Part shown: piece by piece, positions 22,863 to 32,240 of the stretch
How the letters are laid out: each line of letters opens with the position of its first letter
Numbering within the stretch: position 1 is the first letter of the stretch
NCBI RefSeq assembly: GCF_000829465.1
Contig: NZ_JXAL01000030.1
Location: forward strand, 1 to 52,977
Source: Cohnella kolymensis
GTDB lineage: Bacteria; Bacillota; Bacilli; Paenibacillales; Paenibacillaceae
Length of the DNA: 52,977 bases
Reading direction: 5' to 3'
The notes under the pieces: model-generated
Databases searched by the model: none
Told to the model about the DNA's origin: nothing
What the model saw: only the letters and a program-made list of their open reading frames with translations
Translations under genes and position numbers: made by a program

Positions 22863-22957
22863 GGAGCAAGCCCTCCTTCATTGTTGCAGCGATTTTCCGA
22901 TCAGTGACACGTTTGGAGACTGGAACGCACGCCTGAGGCGCGCGTTCCTGTAGCTCA

Positions 22958-25900
22958 TTATTCAACGCCGACTTCCGAGCCCTCAAGGTTGAGGTTCAAC
23001 TTATCGCCGGCAGCATCATCTTCGTCGTCCATCTCTCTCATTTCAATTTCCTGCTCGTCTCCGGACAAAATCTTGACGTCCATGCCAAGACTTTGCAGCT
23101 CCTTGATCAGAACCTTGAACGACTCCGGCACACCTGGCTCGGGCACGTTCTCGCCTTTAACGATCGACTCGTAAGTTTTAACCCGTCCGACGACATCATC
23201 GGATTTCACGGTCAAAATCTCTTGAAGCGTGTATGCGGCACCGTAAGCTTCCAGTGCCCAAACTTCCATCTCTCCGAAGCGCTGACCGCCGAATTGAGCT
23301 TTACCGCCCAATGGCTGCTGTGTAACGAGAGAGTATGGACCGGTAGAACGGGCATGAATTTTGTCATCGACCATGTGCGCCAGTTTGATCATATACATGA
23401 CCCCAACGGTAACTTCACGCTCGAACAACTCACCAGACCGTCCATCACGCAGCTGCCACTTACCGTTTCGCTGCATGCCGGCCTCTTCCATCGAATCGAA
23501 CACATCATTCTCACGGGCGCCGTCAAATACCGGCGTGGCGGCATGAATGCCCAGTATTCGGCAAGCCATACCTAAGTGAACTTCAAGCACCTGACCGATG
23601 TTCATCCGGGAAGGTACGCCCAGCGGGTTAAGAACGACTTGTACCGGTGTGCCGTCCGGAAGGAACGGCATATCTTCCTCCGGCAGGATCCGTGCGATAA
23701 CCCCTTTGTTACCGTGACGTCCGGCCATTTTGTCGCCTTCTTGGATCTTACGCTTTTGTGCGATATAAGCACGAACCAGTTGGTTAACTCCCGGCGGCAA
23801 CTCGTCGCCGTTCTCACGGGTGAACACTTTAACGTCAACGACGATTCCGTCCGTACCGTGCGGAACCCGAAGAGAGGTGTCACGGACTTCACGGGCTTTC
23901 TCGCCGAAGATCGCATGAAGCAAACGCTCTTCAGCCGTAAGTTCGGTTACGCCTTTAGGTGTAACTTTACCGACAAGGATGTCCCCGGCGCTGATTTCCG
24001 CACCGACGCGGATAATGCCGCGCTCGTCAAGGTTGCGAAGCGCATCCTCACCGACGTTCGGAATATCGCGGGTGATCTCTTCCGGTCCAAGCTTCGTATC
24101 TCTGGCTTCAGACTCATATTCCTCGATATGGATCGAAGTATAAACGTCCTCACGGACCAATTTCTCGGACAGCAGAATGGCATCCTCGTAGTTGTAACCT
24201 TCCCATGTCATGAACGCAACGACGACGTTGCGGCCCAGAGCAAGTTCACCGGTCTCGGTGGAAGGTCCGTCAGCCATGATATCGCCTTTCTTGATCACTT
24301 CGCCGCGGCGGACAAGCGGCCGTTGGTTAATACATGTTCCTTGGTTGGAACGCATGAATTTCTGTAGTTTATATTTAACGATGTCACCTTTTACTTCTTT
24401 GCCGTCAATGGTCTCGACGCGCCGAAGTTGAATTTCATTAGCGGAAACCCGTTCAATGACACCGTCATATTTGGAAACGACACAGACGCCAGAGTCCTTG
24501 GCGGACTTATGCTCCATGCCTGTTCCTACGAATGGAGCTTCAGGAACGAGCAGCGGAACCGCTTGACGCTGCATGTTCGAACCCATCAGAGCGCGGTTCG
24601 AGTCATCGTTCTCAAGGAACGGAATCATAGCCGTCGCTACCGAAACAACTTGTTTCGGCGATACGTCCATGTAGTCCACTCGATCGCTTGGCATCGTCAG
24701 GATGTTGTCCGCCTGTTTGTTATAACGGACAATGACATTTTCCTCAACGAAGGATCCGTCCGGATTCAGCTTCGCATTCGCTTGCGCGATGATATAGTTG
24801 TCCTCTTCATCCGCGGTCATATAGGAAATCTCTTCCGTGACGCGGTTGGTCTTAGGATCCACTTTGCGATAAGGAGCCTCGATAAACCCGTACTCGTTAA
24901 TCCGCGCGAACGTGGACAAGGAGTTGATCAGACCGATGTTCGGTCCCTCAGGCGTTTCGATCGGACACATGCGGCCATAGTGCGAGTGGTGAACGTCGCG
25001 CACTTCAAAGCCCGCACGTTCCCTTGTCAAACCGCCCGGTCCAAGCGCCGACAGACGGCGTTTGTGAGTGAGTTCGGCAAGCGGGTTCGTCTGGTCCATG
25101 AACTGAGAAAGCTGGGAAGAACCGAAGAACTCCTTAATTGCCGCAATTACAGGACGAATATTGATCAGCGCCTGCGGCGTGATCGCATTCTGATCCTGAA
25201 TCGACATTCTTTCACGAACGACCCTTTCCATACGGGACAAACCGATACGGAATTGGTTCTGCAGAAGTTCGCCAACGGAGCGAAGACGACGATTGCCCAG
25301 ATGGTCAATATCGTCCGTATCGCCGATACCATGCAGAAGGTTCATGAAATAGTTGATCGATGCGATAATATCCGCCGGGGTAATGTTCTTCACCGATTTG
25401 TCGATGATGCCGTTGGCAATGATCTTAACCACCTTGCCATCTTCCACAGGCGAATATACGGTAACAGCTTGAAGCGGAATATCGTCATTCTCCATGACTC
25501 CGCCGGTTACGCGATAGTTCTTAAAGCCGACGTTCTTCTCCAGCATCGGGAGAATTTGATCCAATAGACGACGGTCGATCATTTGACCCGACTCGGCAAG
25601 AATCTCTCCCGTTGAAGGATCGACCAGCGTCTCGGCAAGACGTTGATTGAACAACCGGTTCTTAATATGAAGCTTTTTATTGATTTTGTAACGGCCTACA
25701 TTGGCAAGGTCGTAGCGCTTCGGATCGAAGAAACGGGCAATCAGCAAGCTGCGCGCGTTCTCCAAAGTCGGCGGCTCTCCCGGACGAAGACGCTCATAAA
25801 TTTCAATCAGCGCTTTCTCGGTAGAGTCCGTGTTGTCCTTCTCCAAAGTGTTGCGAATATATTCGTTGTCGCCGAGCAAATCCAGAATCTCGGCATCGGT

Positions 25901-26503
25901 TCCGAAGCCGAGCGAACGAAGAAGCACTGTTACCGGAATCTTCCGCGTGCGGTCGATCCGCACATAGACGATATCCTTGGCATCCGTCTCAAGTTCCAGC
26001 CATGCTCCGCGGTTCGGAATGACAGTGGCGCTGTAAGTTTTCTTACCGTTCTTGTCTACTTTGGTATTATAGTAGACGCTTGGGGACCGGACCAACTGGC
26101 TGACGATAACGCGCTCGGCACCGTTAATAACGAAGGTTCCCGTCTCGGTCATGAGCGGGAAATCGCCCATGAACACTTCCTGTTCCTTGACTTCGCCGGT
26201 CTCTTTGTTCAGCAGTCGGACTTTAACACGAAGCGGAGCCGCGTAAGTAACATCGCGCTCCTTCGAGTCGTCCACTGAATATTTGGGCTCACCCAGGCTA
26301 TAATCGATAAACTCTAGCACCAGGTTACCCGTGAAATCCTGAATCGGCGAAATGTCTTGGAAAATCTCCCGTAATCCCTCGTCCAAAAACTTCTGGTACG
26401 ATTGCTGCTGGATTTCGATCAGGTTAGGGACGTCCAACACTTCATTGATACGGGCGTAGCTGCGCCGCGCACGGCGGCCATACTGAACAAGATGTCCTGC
26501 CAA
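22958..26503 (-). CDS. rpoB: RNA polymerase beta subunit
   Basis: 1,181 residues. I chose the TTG start at 26,503 ([20 protein letters not shown]) because it matches the family N-terminus, and a GGGGTGAGG-like site precedes it; upstream codons are not family-like. The rifampicin region near residues 460-485 ([31 protein letters not shown]) is wild type. Later landmarks are [19 protein letters not shown] and the C-terminal switch region [20 protein letters not shown]. It is followed by rpoC after 95 bases. Confidence 0.98.
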   Translation of the reverse strand: MAGHLVQYGRRARRSYARINEVLDVPNLIEIQQQSYQKFLDEGLREIFQDISPIQDFTGNLVLEFIDYSLGEPKYSVDDSKERDVTYAAPLRVKVRLLNKETGEVKEQEVFMGDFPLMTETGTFVINGAERVIVSQLVRSPSVYYNTKVDKNGKKTYSATVIPNRGAWLELETDAKDIVYVRIDRTRKIPVTVLLRSLGFGTDAEILDLLGDNEYIRNTLEKDNTDSTEKALIEIYERLRPGEPPTLENARSLLIARFFDPKRYDLANVGRYKINKKLHIKNRLFNQRLAETLVDPSTGEILAESGQMIDRRLLDQILPMLEKNVGFKNYRVTGGVMENDDIPLQAVTVYSPVEDGKVVKIIANGIIDKSVKNITPADIIASINYFMNLLHGIGDTDDIDHLGNRRLRSVGELLQNQFRIGLSRMERVVRERMSIQDQNAITPQALINIRPVIAAIKEFFGSSQLSQFMDQTNPLAELTHKRRLSALGPGGLTRERAGFEVRDVHHSHYGRMCPIETPEGPNIGLINSLSTFARINEYGFIEAPYRKVDPKTNRVTEEISYMTADEEDNYIIAQANAKLNPDGSFVEENVIVRYNKQADNILTMPSDRVDYMDVSPKQVVSVATAMIPFLENDDSNRALMGSNMQRQAVPLLVPEAPFVGTGMEHKSAKDSGVCVVSKYDGVIERVSANEIQLRRVETIDGKEVKGDIVKYKLQKFMRSNQGTCINQRPLVRRGEVIKKGDIMADGPSTETGELALGRNVVVAFMTWEGYNYEDAILLSEKLVREDVYTSIHIEEYESEARDTKLGPEEITRDIPNVGEDALRNLDERGIIRVGAEISAGDILVGKVTPKGVTELTAEERLLHAIFGEKAREVRDTSLRVPHGTDGIVVDVKVFTRENGDELPPGVNQLVRAYIAQKRKIQEGDKMAGRHGNKGVIARILPEEDMPFLPDGTPVQVVLNPLGVPSRMNIGQVLEVHLGMACRILGIHAATPVFDGARENDVFDSMEEAGMQRNGKWQLRDGRSGELFEREVTVGVMYMIKLAHMVDDKIHARSTGPYSLVTQQPLGGKAQFGGQRFGEMEVWALEAYGAAYTLQEILTVKSDDVVGRVKTYESIVKGENVPEPGVPESFKVLIKELQSLGMDVKILSGDEQEIEMREMDDEDDAAGDKLNLNLEGSEVGVE

Positions 26504-26702
26504 CTTAACCTCACCCCTTAAGTCTGCTTCAACACAAAAATAAAGAAAAGCCCTTATGCGCCGGTCTGGCGGCACAATGGCACCCTATCCACTCATTTGC
26601 CCAAAACAAACCCATCATACGTGATTTGCTAGACTTTTTTCCTGGGAAAGGATAAGGTCTTTATGACGTTTTTCACTAAAGACAATTAGCCCATCCTAAT
26701 AC
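26504..26702 (-). other. rpoB 5' leader
   Basis: About 200 transcribed bases precede rpoB. I see no long hairpin followed by a U-run and no credible open frame. The sequence around 26,560-26,590 is GC-rich (GTGCCGCCAGACCGGCGC) and could fold weakly. Confidence 0.4.
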
Positions 26703-26714
26703 TGACATTTTTTA

Positions 26715-26743
26715 ATGATACCACAGTGAAAATGTCAAGTCAA
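26715..26743 (-). promoter_or_regulatory. Predicted SigA promoter of rpoBC with an overlapping inverted repeat
   Basis: Minus strand: -35 TTGACT (26,738-26,743), a 17-base spacer, and -10 TATCAT (26,715-26,720). A second TTGACA overlaps the spacer. A nine-base inverted repeat (TGACATTTT at 26,703-26,711 and AAAATGTCA at 26,729-26,737) flanks the -10, so an operator is possible. Confidence 0.65.
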
Positions 26744-26753
26744 ACGAAACTTA

Positions 26754-27362
26754 TTAAATATTTTTTATGCTGCGATAAACGCGGTAGCCTTTGTCTTTTC
26801 CCAGTTCCCGAACCTGTTCATCACCGTATATTTCTTCTAATTTCGCTCTTGCGGAAGGTGCCCCCTGTTTGTTCTGGATGACCACCCAAAGAGAACCGCC
26901 AGGCCGCAGAAATTCGTAAGCTTCGGAGAGCAGCCTGTGCACGACAGCTTTTCCTGCGCGAATAGGAGGATTCGCGAGAATGACATCGAACCTCTGCCCC
27001 TCCACAGCTGTGAACAGATCGCTCACTGCAAAAGAAACATTGCGGATCCCGTTCGAAGACGCGTTATGTGCGGCCAGCTCAACGGCTCTCTCATTAATGT
27101 CGATCATCGTGACATGTCCTTGCGGCGCAAGGCGGGCAGCCGTCAACCCAATGGGACCGTAGCCGCAGCCGATATCAAGTACCCGGGCATCCGACGGAAT
27201 CTCCATCTCTTTGATCAGAACACGGCTTCCGTAGTCCACCCCGTCCCGCGAAAACACGCCTGCATCGGACGTGAATCGCAATGCGAATCCTCTGAGTGTT
27301 GCTTCAAACGTCCGGCGACGACTCTCCGACTGAGGTTTATTCGAATAATAGTGATCGTTCAT
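26754..27362 (-). CDS. Class I SAM methyltransferase, RsmC/RlmG-like (YbxB type)
   Basis: Probable rRNA guanine-N2 methyltransferase. It has 202 residues with the SAM-binding motif LDIGCGYGPIGL at about 61-72, the acidic MIDINERAVELA strand, and the catalytic NPPIRAGK motif near residue 131 typical of N2-guanine or N6-adenine enzymes. It lies between rplL and rpoB as ybxB does in Bacillus. Without the usual N-terminal pseudo-domain of E. coli RsmC, its exact target cannot be called. Confidence 0.88.
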   Translation of the reverse strand: MNDHYYSNKPQSESRRRTFEATLRGFALRFTSDAGVFSRDGVDYGSRVLIKEMEIPSDARVLDIGCGYGPIGLTAARLAPQGHVTMIDINERAVELAAHNASSNGIRNVSFAVSDLFTAVEGQRFDVILANPPIRAGKAVVHRLLSEAYEFLRPGGSLWVVIQNKQGAPSARAKLEEIYGDEQVRELGKDKGYRVYRSIKNI

Positions 27363-27426
27363 GAAGCTCCTCCCGGGATCGGGCTAGACCGCCCCTTCTC
27401 AGCATTATCAAGTTTGCACATGAACA

Positions 27427-27456
27427 AACCCCTCGAAGAAAAATCTTCAAGGGGTT
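27427..27456 (-). terminator. Intrinsic terminator after rplL
   Basis: On the minus strand, AACCCCTTGAAG and CTTCGAGGGGTT form a long stem with an AUUUUU loop, then TGTT. It lies 18 bases past the rplL stop and before the methyltransferase gene, so it should end the rplJL transcript. Confidence 0.8.
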
Positions 27457-27473
27457 CTGTGAGAGACGGCTTC

Positions 27474-27839
27474 TTACTTAACTTCGACTTTAGCGCCTGC
27501 TTCTTCAAGCTTCGCTTTAACGGTGTCAGCTTCGTCTTTACCGACTTTCTCTTTGATTGGTTTCGGTGCGTTGTCAACAACGTCTTTCGCTTCTTTCAGG
27601 CCAAGACCTGTGATTTCGCGAACGGCTTTGATAACGTTGATTTTGGATGCGCCTGCCTCTAGCAGAATGACATCGAATTCTGTTTGTTCAGCAGCTTCAG
27701 CAGCAGCGCCGCCGCCTGCAGCAACAGCAACAGGTGCTGCCGCAGTTACGCCGAATTCTTCTTCGATTGCTTTAACCAGATCGTTCAATTCCAGAACGTT
27801 CATGCCTTTGATGGCTTCCAAGATTTGCTCTTTGCTCAT
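27474..27839 (-). CDS. rplL: 50S ribosomal protein L7/L12
   Basis: Stalk protein of 121 residues: an N-terminal dimerisation helix pair ([20 protein letters not shown]), an alanine-rich hinge (about 38-53) and the C-terminal factor-binding domain ([27 protein letters not shown]). The start at 27,839 follows GGAGGGTAATCCC. Confidence 0.98.
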   Translation of the reverse strand: MSKEQILEAIKGMNVLELNDLVKAIEEEFGVTAAAPVAVAAGGGAAAEAAEQTEFDVILLEAGASKINVIKAVREITGLGLKEAKDVVDNAPKPIKEKVGKDEADTVKAKLEEAGAKVEVK

Positions 27840-27897
27840 GGGATTACCCTCCATTATTTGAGATCATGCGATCTTCTTTAAATTGTTGTCGTTCTTA

Positions 27898-28401
27898 TTA
27901 AGCAGTTTCCGTGCCGTTCTTCTCCGCGACCGCTTTGACAGCGAGGGCGAAGTTGCGAACAGGCGCTTGCAATACGCTAAGCAGCATGGACAGCAATCCT
28001 TCGCGGGAAGGCAGATCTGCCAGCGCTTTGATCTGTGCTGCATCGAAGAAGTTTCCGTCTATGATACCGCCTTTTACTTTCAACGCGTCGTTCTTTTTCG
28101 CAAAATCGCTGAGGATTTTAGCGGGAGCAACGGCGTCTTTACCGAAAGCGACAGCTGTCGGACCGGTCAATACCGATTCGAGTTCATTCATCTCAGCGTT
28201 AGCGGCGGCACGGCTTACCAAAGAGTTCTTCAACACTTGGAAATCGACGCCCGCTTCACGAAGCTGCTTACGAAGCTCGGTTACTTGCGCAACGTTCAGG
28301 CCGCGATAGTCAGCGATAACTGTGCTGGAGCTCTCACGCAGCTTTGCCGCAATCTCGTCGACCGCTTGCTGTTTCTCCTGAATGATTTTCGCATTTGCCA
28401 T
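27898..28401 (-). CDS. rplJ: 50S ribosomal protein L10
   Basis: Stalk base protein of 167 residues ([40 protein letters not shown]; the C-terminus binds L12 dimers). AGGAGGTGTACACA precedes the start. Upstream lies an L10 leader and attenuator, so expression is probably autoregulated. Confidence 0.98.
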   Translation of the reverse strand: MANAKIIQEKQQAVDEIAAKLRESSSTVIADYRGLNVAQVTELRKQLREAGVDFQVLKNSLVSRAAANAEMNELESVLTGPTAVAFGKDAVAPAKILSDFAKKNDALKVKGGIIDGNFFDAAQIKALADLPSREGLLSMLLSVLQAPVRNFALAVKAVAEKNGTETA

Positions 28402-28459
28402 TGTGTACACCTCCTAAGTCATCGTTACCGTACATTTCAACGCGCATATCTGCAGAGGC

Positions 28460-28645
28460 ATAGAAAATGCCCCCGCAGACATTGCGGAGGCATGATTCGA
28501 TTCTGCTCTCAGACTCAAAATGCGATGCACTTTGAAAGAGAAAAGCTCTATCCACACACCTCGGTAGGAAATTAAGCCTTTGACGACAACCGGTTATCAG
28601 CTAACGCTGGTAACGGTTGCGCGGGGCACCTACGGTCTACGGTAT
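28460..28645 (-). ncRNA. Ribosomal protein L10 leader with attenuator
   Basis: The transcribed strand carries the conserved pairs of the L10 leader: GTAGACCGTAGGTGCC at its 5' side (about 28,625-28,640) and GGCTTAATTTCCTACCG with AGGTGT at about 28,554-28,578, mimicking the L10 site on 23S rRNA. Downstream lies a terminator-like hairpin, TGCCTCCGCA and TGCGGGGGCA with TTTT (28,467-28,493). In related leaders, L10(L12)4 binding favours termination. Confidence 0.88.
28467..28493 (-). terminator. Attenuator hairpin of the L10 leader
   Basis: ATGCCTCCGCA and TGCGGGGGCAT pair around AATGTC, followed on the transcribed strand by TTTTCTA. It lies about 65 bases upstream of the rplJ start. Confidence 0.8.
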
Positions 28646-28670
28646 CTATATTCGATTTTTAAGCTCTATC

Positions 28671-28699
28671 AGCTTACCATGAGAAGCAGCTGATGTCAA
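28671..28699 (-). promoter_or_regulatory. Predicted SigA promoter of rplJL
   Basis: Minus strand: consensus -35 TTGACA (28,694-28,699), a 17-base spacer, then the poor -10 TAAGCT (28,671-28,676). It is well placed to start the L10 leader near 28,664. The weak -10 lowers confidence. Confidence 0.5.
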
Positions 28700-28730
28700 A
28701 GCTAGTTTTTACCGTCAGCCCTCAGGCCGA

Positions 28731-29422
28731 TTAGCGATATTCAGCCGCGTTCACGCGAGCGCCTGGTCCCATCGTCGAAGAAATCGAGATGTTCTTCAGG
28801 TATATGCCTTTGGAAGATGCGGGCTTCGCGCGGTTCAGCGCATCCATCAAGGCTTTGAGGTTCTCATTGAGCTTCTCAGCATCAAAGGAAGCTTTGCCGA
28901 TCGGAGCGTGAATTTGTCCGGCTTTGTCCAGACGGTATTCGATTTTACCGGCTTTGATCTCTTGCACAGCTTTCGCAACGTCGTTCGTTACGGTACCGGC
29001 TTTAGGGTTAGGCATCAAGCCTTTACCACCGAGAATACGGCCCAGTTTACCGACTTCACTCATCATGTCCGGAGTCGCGACGCAGACGTCGAACTCGAAC
29101 CATCCCTGTTGGATTTTGTTGATGAGCTCTTGATCTCCAACGTAATCCGCACCTGCAGCTTCAGCTTCTTTCAGCTTTTCGCCTTTGGCGAATACGAGGA
29201 CGCGTTGTGTTTTACCCGTGCCGTGAGGCAGGACGACAACGCGCGCACGTTCTGGTCTTGTTTTCTCGGATCAACGCCGAGACGGACGGCAGCTTCAACC
29301 GTTTCGTCGAATTTGGCCGTTGCCGCTTTCTTCACGAGCTCGATCGCTTCCAACGGTTCGTAGGTAGCATCGCGGTCGATCAGCTTAACGGCTTCTGCAT
29401 ATTTCTTGCCCTGTTTAGCCAT
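28731..29422 (-). CDS. rplA: 50S ribosomal protein L1, with a one-base frameshift in this sequence
   Basis: L1-stalk protein and, in many bacteria, a translational repressor. The N-terminal third ([20 protein letters not shown] to KQDQNVR) and the remainder ([39 protein letters not shown]) are in different frames. One base (probably G of a glycine codon) is missing in GCGCGC at about 29,241-29,246. The 692-base span plus one gives 230 residues, normal for L1. Confidence 0.93.
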
Positions 29423-29467
29423 GTAGTTCTCCTCCTTGTGTGGTATTAACGGAAGTCTCCTCCCACT

Positions 29468-29514
29468 TTTGCGGATCCGACGATCCGCAAACCTGCCGGA
29501 GCAATGTCCGGCAG
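29468..29514 (-). promoter_or_regulatory. Two strong hairpins in the rplK-rplA gap
   Basis: The transcribed strand forms CTGCCGGA/TCCGGCAG (29,493-29,514), then TTTGCGGATC/GATCCGCAAA with a 4-base loop (29,468-29,491), followed by AGTGGGAGGAGACTTCC ahead of rplA. Neither has a U-run, so they are not classic terminators. An L1-binding mRNA site is a reasonable inference because L1 regulates its operon elsewhere. Confidence 0.5.
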
Positions 29515-29542
29515 AACGATAAAGGCAATCTGCCTGTCGGAA

Positions 29543-29968
29543 TTAGTCTTCGATCGTAACGCCCATGCTGCGAGCGGTACCTTCTACCATACGCATAGCC
29601 GCTTCTACAGAAGCCGCGTTAAGATCTTGCATTTTTTGCTCGGCGATTTCACGCACTTTAGCGCGTTTCACAGTAGCGACTTTCTTTTTGTTCGGTTCGC
29701 CGGATCCTTTAGGGATGCCTGCTGCAACACGAAGCAATACAGCTGCCGGCGGAGTTTTCGTTTCGAAAGTAAAGGAACGGTCTTCGAATACGGAAATAAC
29801 AACCGGAATGATCAAGCCGTTCTGGTCGGCTGTACGAGCGTTAAACTCTTTACAGAACGCCATGATGTTAACACCTGCTTGACCCAATGCTGGACCGATC
29901 GGCGGCGCCGGGTTAGCTTTACCTGCAGGAACCTGCAGTTTCACCATCTTGATGACCTTTTTTGCCAT
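29543..29968 (-). CDS. rplK: 50S ribosomal protein L11
   Basis: GTPase-centre protein of 141 residues ([41 protein letters not shown]-terminal [12 protein letters not shown]). The start at 29,968 follows AGGAGGTGTGGATC. Co-directional with rplA. Confidence 0.98.
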   Translation of the reverse strand: MAKKVIKMVKLQVPAGKANPAPPIGPALGQAGVNIMAFCKEFNARTADQNGLIIPVVISVFEDRSFTFETKTPPAAVLLRVAAGIPKGSGEPNKKKVATVKRAKVREIAEQKMQDLNAASVEAAMRMVEGTARSMGVTIED

Positions 29969-30038
29969 GATCCACACCTCCTTGCCCCATAATGCGGTCT
30001 AACGGGACGCTCGTCCCTCCCGCTCTTTCAAGAAACCC

Positions 30039-30572
30039 TTATATCTTCTCCACCTGAGTGAAATCCAGTTCAAGCGGGGTTTCCCTGCCAAACATGTTAA
30101 CGTGAACCTTAAGCTTGCTCTTGTCGGCGAGAATCTCTTCTACGGAACCGACAAAGTTGGCGAATGGTCCTACCTTAACCCGAACGTTCTCCTTGAGTTC
30201 GAAATCGATGACCGGCTTCGGCTCATCCATGCCCATATGGCGCAAAATTTGCTCCACTTCATCAGGCAGGAGCGCCGTCGGCTTCGATCCCGATCCCGTC
30301 GAGCCCACAAACCCGGTTACACCCGGAGTATTGCGGACAACATACCAGGAATCGTCCGTCTGGATCATCTCGACAAGGACATATCCGGGATACACTTTGC
30401 GCATCACCGTCTTCTTCTTGCCGTCCTTGTTGACGATCTCTTCTTCCATCGGCACGAGTACGCGGAAGATCTTGTCTTGCATAGCCATAGACTCCACGCG
30501 TTTCTCCAGGTTAGCTTTAACCTTGTTCTCGTAACCGGAATACGTGTGTACTACATACCATCTTTTCTCCAT
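30039..30572 (-). CDS. nusG: Transcription elongation factor NusG
   Basis: RNA polymerase-associated factor of 177 residues: N-terminal NGN domain (MEKRWYVVHTYSGYENKVKA; VYPGYVLVEM) and C-terminal KOW domain (ENVRVKVGPFANFVGSVEEI). The start at 30,572 is chosen for family length and the upstream site AAGGTGGC. It lies 25 bases after secE. Confidence 0.98.
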   Translation of the reverse strand: MEKRWYVVHTYSGYENKVKANLEKRVESMAMQDKIFRVLVPMEEEIVNKDGKKKTVMRKVYPGYVLVEMIQTDDSWYVVRNTPGVTGFVGSTGSGSKPTALLPDEVEQILRHMGMDEPKPVIDFELKENVRVKVGPFANFVGSVEEILADKSKLKVHVNMFGRETPLELDFTQVEKI

Positions 30573-30597
30573 GGAAAAGCCACCTTTGGTTCCTGCC

Positions 30598-30807
30598 TCA
30601 AATGACAAGATTGACGAGCTGCGAAATACCGATATCCAGTCCCCAGAAGTAGATCGTTACCAGCAACACGGTCACGATCACGACGATCGTGTAGCTGACG
30701 AGCTCTTTCCGGCTGGGCCAACGGACTTTCTTCAGTTCATTCCAACTGTCGTTGAAAAACGAAAAAAAGGACCCAAAGCTCTGTTTCATTTTGGCCAGGA
30801 AAGTCAC
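30598..30807 (-). CDS. secE: Preprotein translocase subunit SecE
   Basis: Single-spanning SecE of 69 residues: an amphipathic cytosolic part with the signature ELKKVRWPSRKELVSYT (about 24-40), then one membrane helix (IVVIVTVLLVTIYFWGLDIG). The start is GTG with AGGAGG seven bases upstream. Partner of SecY. Confidence 0.96.
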   Translation of the reverse strand: MTFLAKMKQSFGSFFSFFNDSWNELKKVRWPSRKELVSYTIVVIVTVLLVTIYFWGLDIGISQLVNLVI

Positions 30808-30825
30808 GTCTTTACCTCCTAGGAC

Positions 30826-30975
30826 TTAGCGCGTCTCGCGATGAGGAGTATGTTCATTGCAGTGTCTGCAGAACTTCTTCAACTCGATGCGATCGGCGTG
30901 AGTCCGCTTGTTCTTGCTTGACGTATAGTTCCGTTGCTTGCAGTTGGTGCAAGCCAGAGTGATAATCACCCGCAT
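30826..30975 (-). CDS. rpmG: 50S ribosomal protein L33, zinc-binding form
   Basis: 49 residues: [20 protein letters not shown], then [20 protein letters not shown] and EHTPHRETR. Two cysteine pairs (CTNC, CRHC) make this the zinc-containing type. GGGAGGTTGGAAGGG precedes the ATG. The order rpmG-secE-nusG is standard in Firmicutes. Confidence 0.96.
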   Translation of the reverse strand: MRVIITLACTNCKQRNYTSSKNKRTHADRIELKKFCRHCNEHTPHRETR

Positions 30976-31160
30976 CCCTTCCAACCTCCCGGGATCCCAA
31001 CTTCATAAAAAACAACCATCCGGCGGAAACCCCAGGCTTGGCGAACCAAGGCTGAGCTGATTTCGAAGCTGCGGCGGAACCCGCTACGACAACGAAACCT
31101 GGCGTTTCACCGATGATTCAGTACCTGCGCATAAGAAACCACCTTAAAGGTTACTAAAAT
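30976..31160 (-). other. Leader of the rpmG-secE-nusG transcript
   Basis: About 180 bases between the predicted promoter and rpmG. It contains a small hairpin CTTGG-TTCG-CCAAG (31,037-31,050) and purine-rich stretches. I see no terminator or recognisable riboswitch. Confidence 0.35.
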
Positions 31161-31189
31161 AATTTATCACAGGGCTAAATCGATGTCAA
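31161..31189 (-). promoter_or_regulatory. Predicted SigA promoter of rpmG-secE-nusG
   Basis: Minus strand: -35 TTGACA (31,184-31,189), a 17-base spacer, -10 TAAATT (31,161-31,166). It lies about 190 bases upstream of rpmG. Confidence 0.65.
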
Positions 31190-31401
31190 TTAAAAGTGTC
31201 GGGAGAATGGCAGGCATCGTTTGGCAGAGAAGCGCGGCAGCGAGTGATAACGGACACAACTGTCAAGGGGAGGCAGGACGTGATAGCCTCAGAGCCTAAC
31301 TCTATCCTTCCAACTTTTCACTCGGTTTAACCCTAGCGGTAAATTTAAAAGATCCCTCCGGCAGCACGCTCGGATTCGGCGAATCACTGATCTAAAACCC
31401 C
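31190..31401. other. Intergenic stretch between the sigH terminator and the rpmG promoter
   Basis: No gene is recognised. The minus strand has a 30-codon open stretch (31,302-31,391) reading ISDSPNPSVLPEGSFKFTAR then VKPSEKLEG and a stop, which looks protein-like but has no start codon. It may be a gene remnant or chance. Confidence 0.3.
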
Positions 31402-31410
31402 ATAAAAAAA

Positions 31411-31429
31411 GCAGCTCATGATCGGCTGC
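31411..31429 (-). terminator. Intrinsic terminator of sigH
   Basis: Minus strand GCAGC-CGATCATGA-GCTGC followed immediately by seven T. It lies about 30 bases past the sigH stop. Confidence 0.8.
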
Positions 31430-31458
31430 CGGAAGTTACTATTATAATGGCGGTACGC

Positions 31459-32109
31459 TTAACTTACGATATCGCGAACTTCAAGATAACGTTCCAGCTT
31501 TCGCTTCACTCGCTGCAAGGCGTTATCTATTGATTTCACATGCCTGTCGAGATCGACGGCAATTTCCTGGTAGGAGCGTCCGTCCAAATAGAGCATGAGC
31601 ACCTTGCGCTCCAAGTCGCTCAAGATTTCCGACATCTTGTCCTCGAGGCCCGAAAACTCCTCGCGGTTAATGATCATTTCCTCAGGATCCGAGACTCTCG
31701 AACCGCATATGACGTCAAGCAGCGTCCGATCCGAGTCTTCATCATAGATGGGCTTGTCCAACGAGACATAGGAATTCAGAGGAATGTGCTTCTGCCTTGT
31801 CGCGGTCTTGATCGCAGTAATGATCTGGCGCGTGATGCACAGCTCTGCAAAAGCCTTAAACGAAGCGAGCTTGTCACCCTTAAAATCCCGAATTGCCTTG
31901 TACAAGCCGATCATGCCCTCTTGCACGATATCTTCCCGTTCGGCACCGATTAAGAAGTAGGAGCGCGCTTTAGCCCTTACGAAATTGCGGTACTTATTAA
32001 TAAGGAACTCCAACGCTTCGCCGTCTCCGAGCCGGACAAACTCTACGATGTCCTCGTCGGCCTTGAAGTCGTATTCACCTGCTGCCAGCTTCTCCAAGTC
32101 GACGCTCAC
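31459..32109 (-). CDS. sigH: RNA polymerase sigma-H factor
   Basis: Sigma-30 family factor that in Bacillales directs transition-phase and early sporulation genes. It has 216 residues: region 2 (FLINKYRNFVRAKARSYFLI; GAEREDIVQEGMIGLYKAIR) and region 4 (LSDLERKVLMLYLDGRSYQE, then IAVDLDRHVKSIDNALQRVK). The start is GTG behind GGAGGGATC. It is monocistronic by its promoter and terminator. Its presence suggests a spore-forming lineage. Confidence 0.96.
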   Translation of the reverse strand: MSVDLEKLAAGEYDFKADEDIVEFVRLGDGEALEFLINKYRNFVRAKARSYFLIGAEREDIVQEGMIGLYKAIRDFKGDKLASFKAFAELCITRQIITAIKTATRQKHIPLNSYVSLDKPIYDEDSDRTLLDVICGSRVSDPEEMIINREEFSGLEDKMSEILSDLERKVLMLYLDGRSYQEIAVDLDRHVKSIDNALQRVKRKLERYLEVRDIVS

Positions 32110-32168
32110 GAACGATCCCTCCGGTCTGCATTGGCGTGCTGGAACTTACAATCTACCAAACTATTACC

Positions 32169-32197
32169 AATATACTTGATGAAACGCATAGCGTCAA
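32169..32197 (-). promoter_or_regulatory. Predicted SigA promoter of sigH
   Basis: Minus strand: -35 TTGACG (32,192-32,197), a 17-base spacer, -10 TATATT (32,169-32,174), about 60 bases upstream of the sigH GTG. In B. subtilis this promoter is repressed by AbrB; no AbrB site can be called by eye. Confidence 0.7.
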
Positions 32198-32240
32198 CCA
32201 ATTTAGCTATTTCTCGTGTTTTGATAGAGTGTTAAAAATG

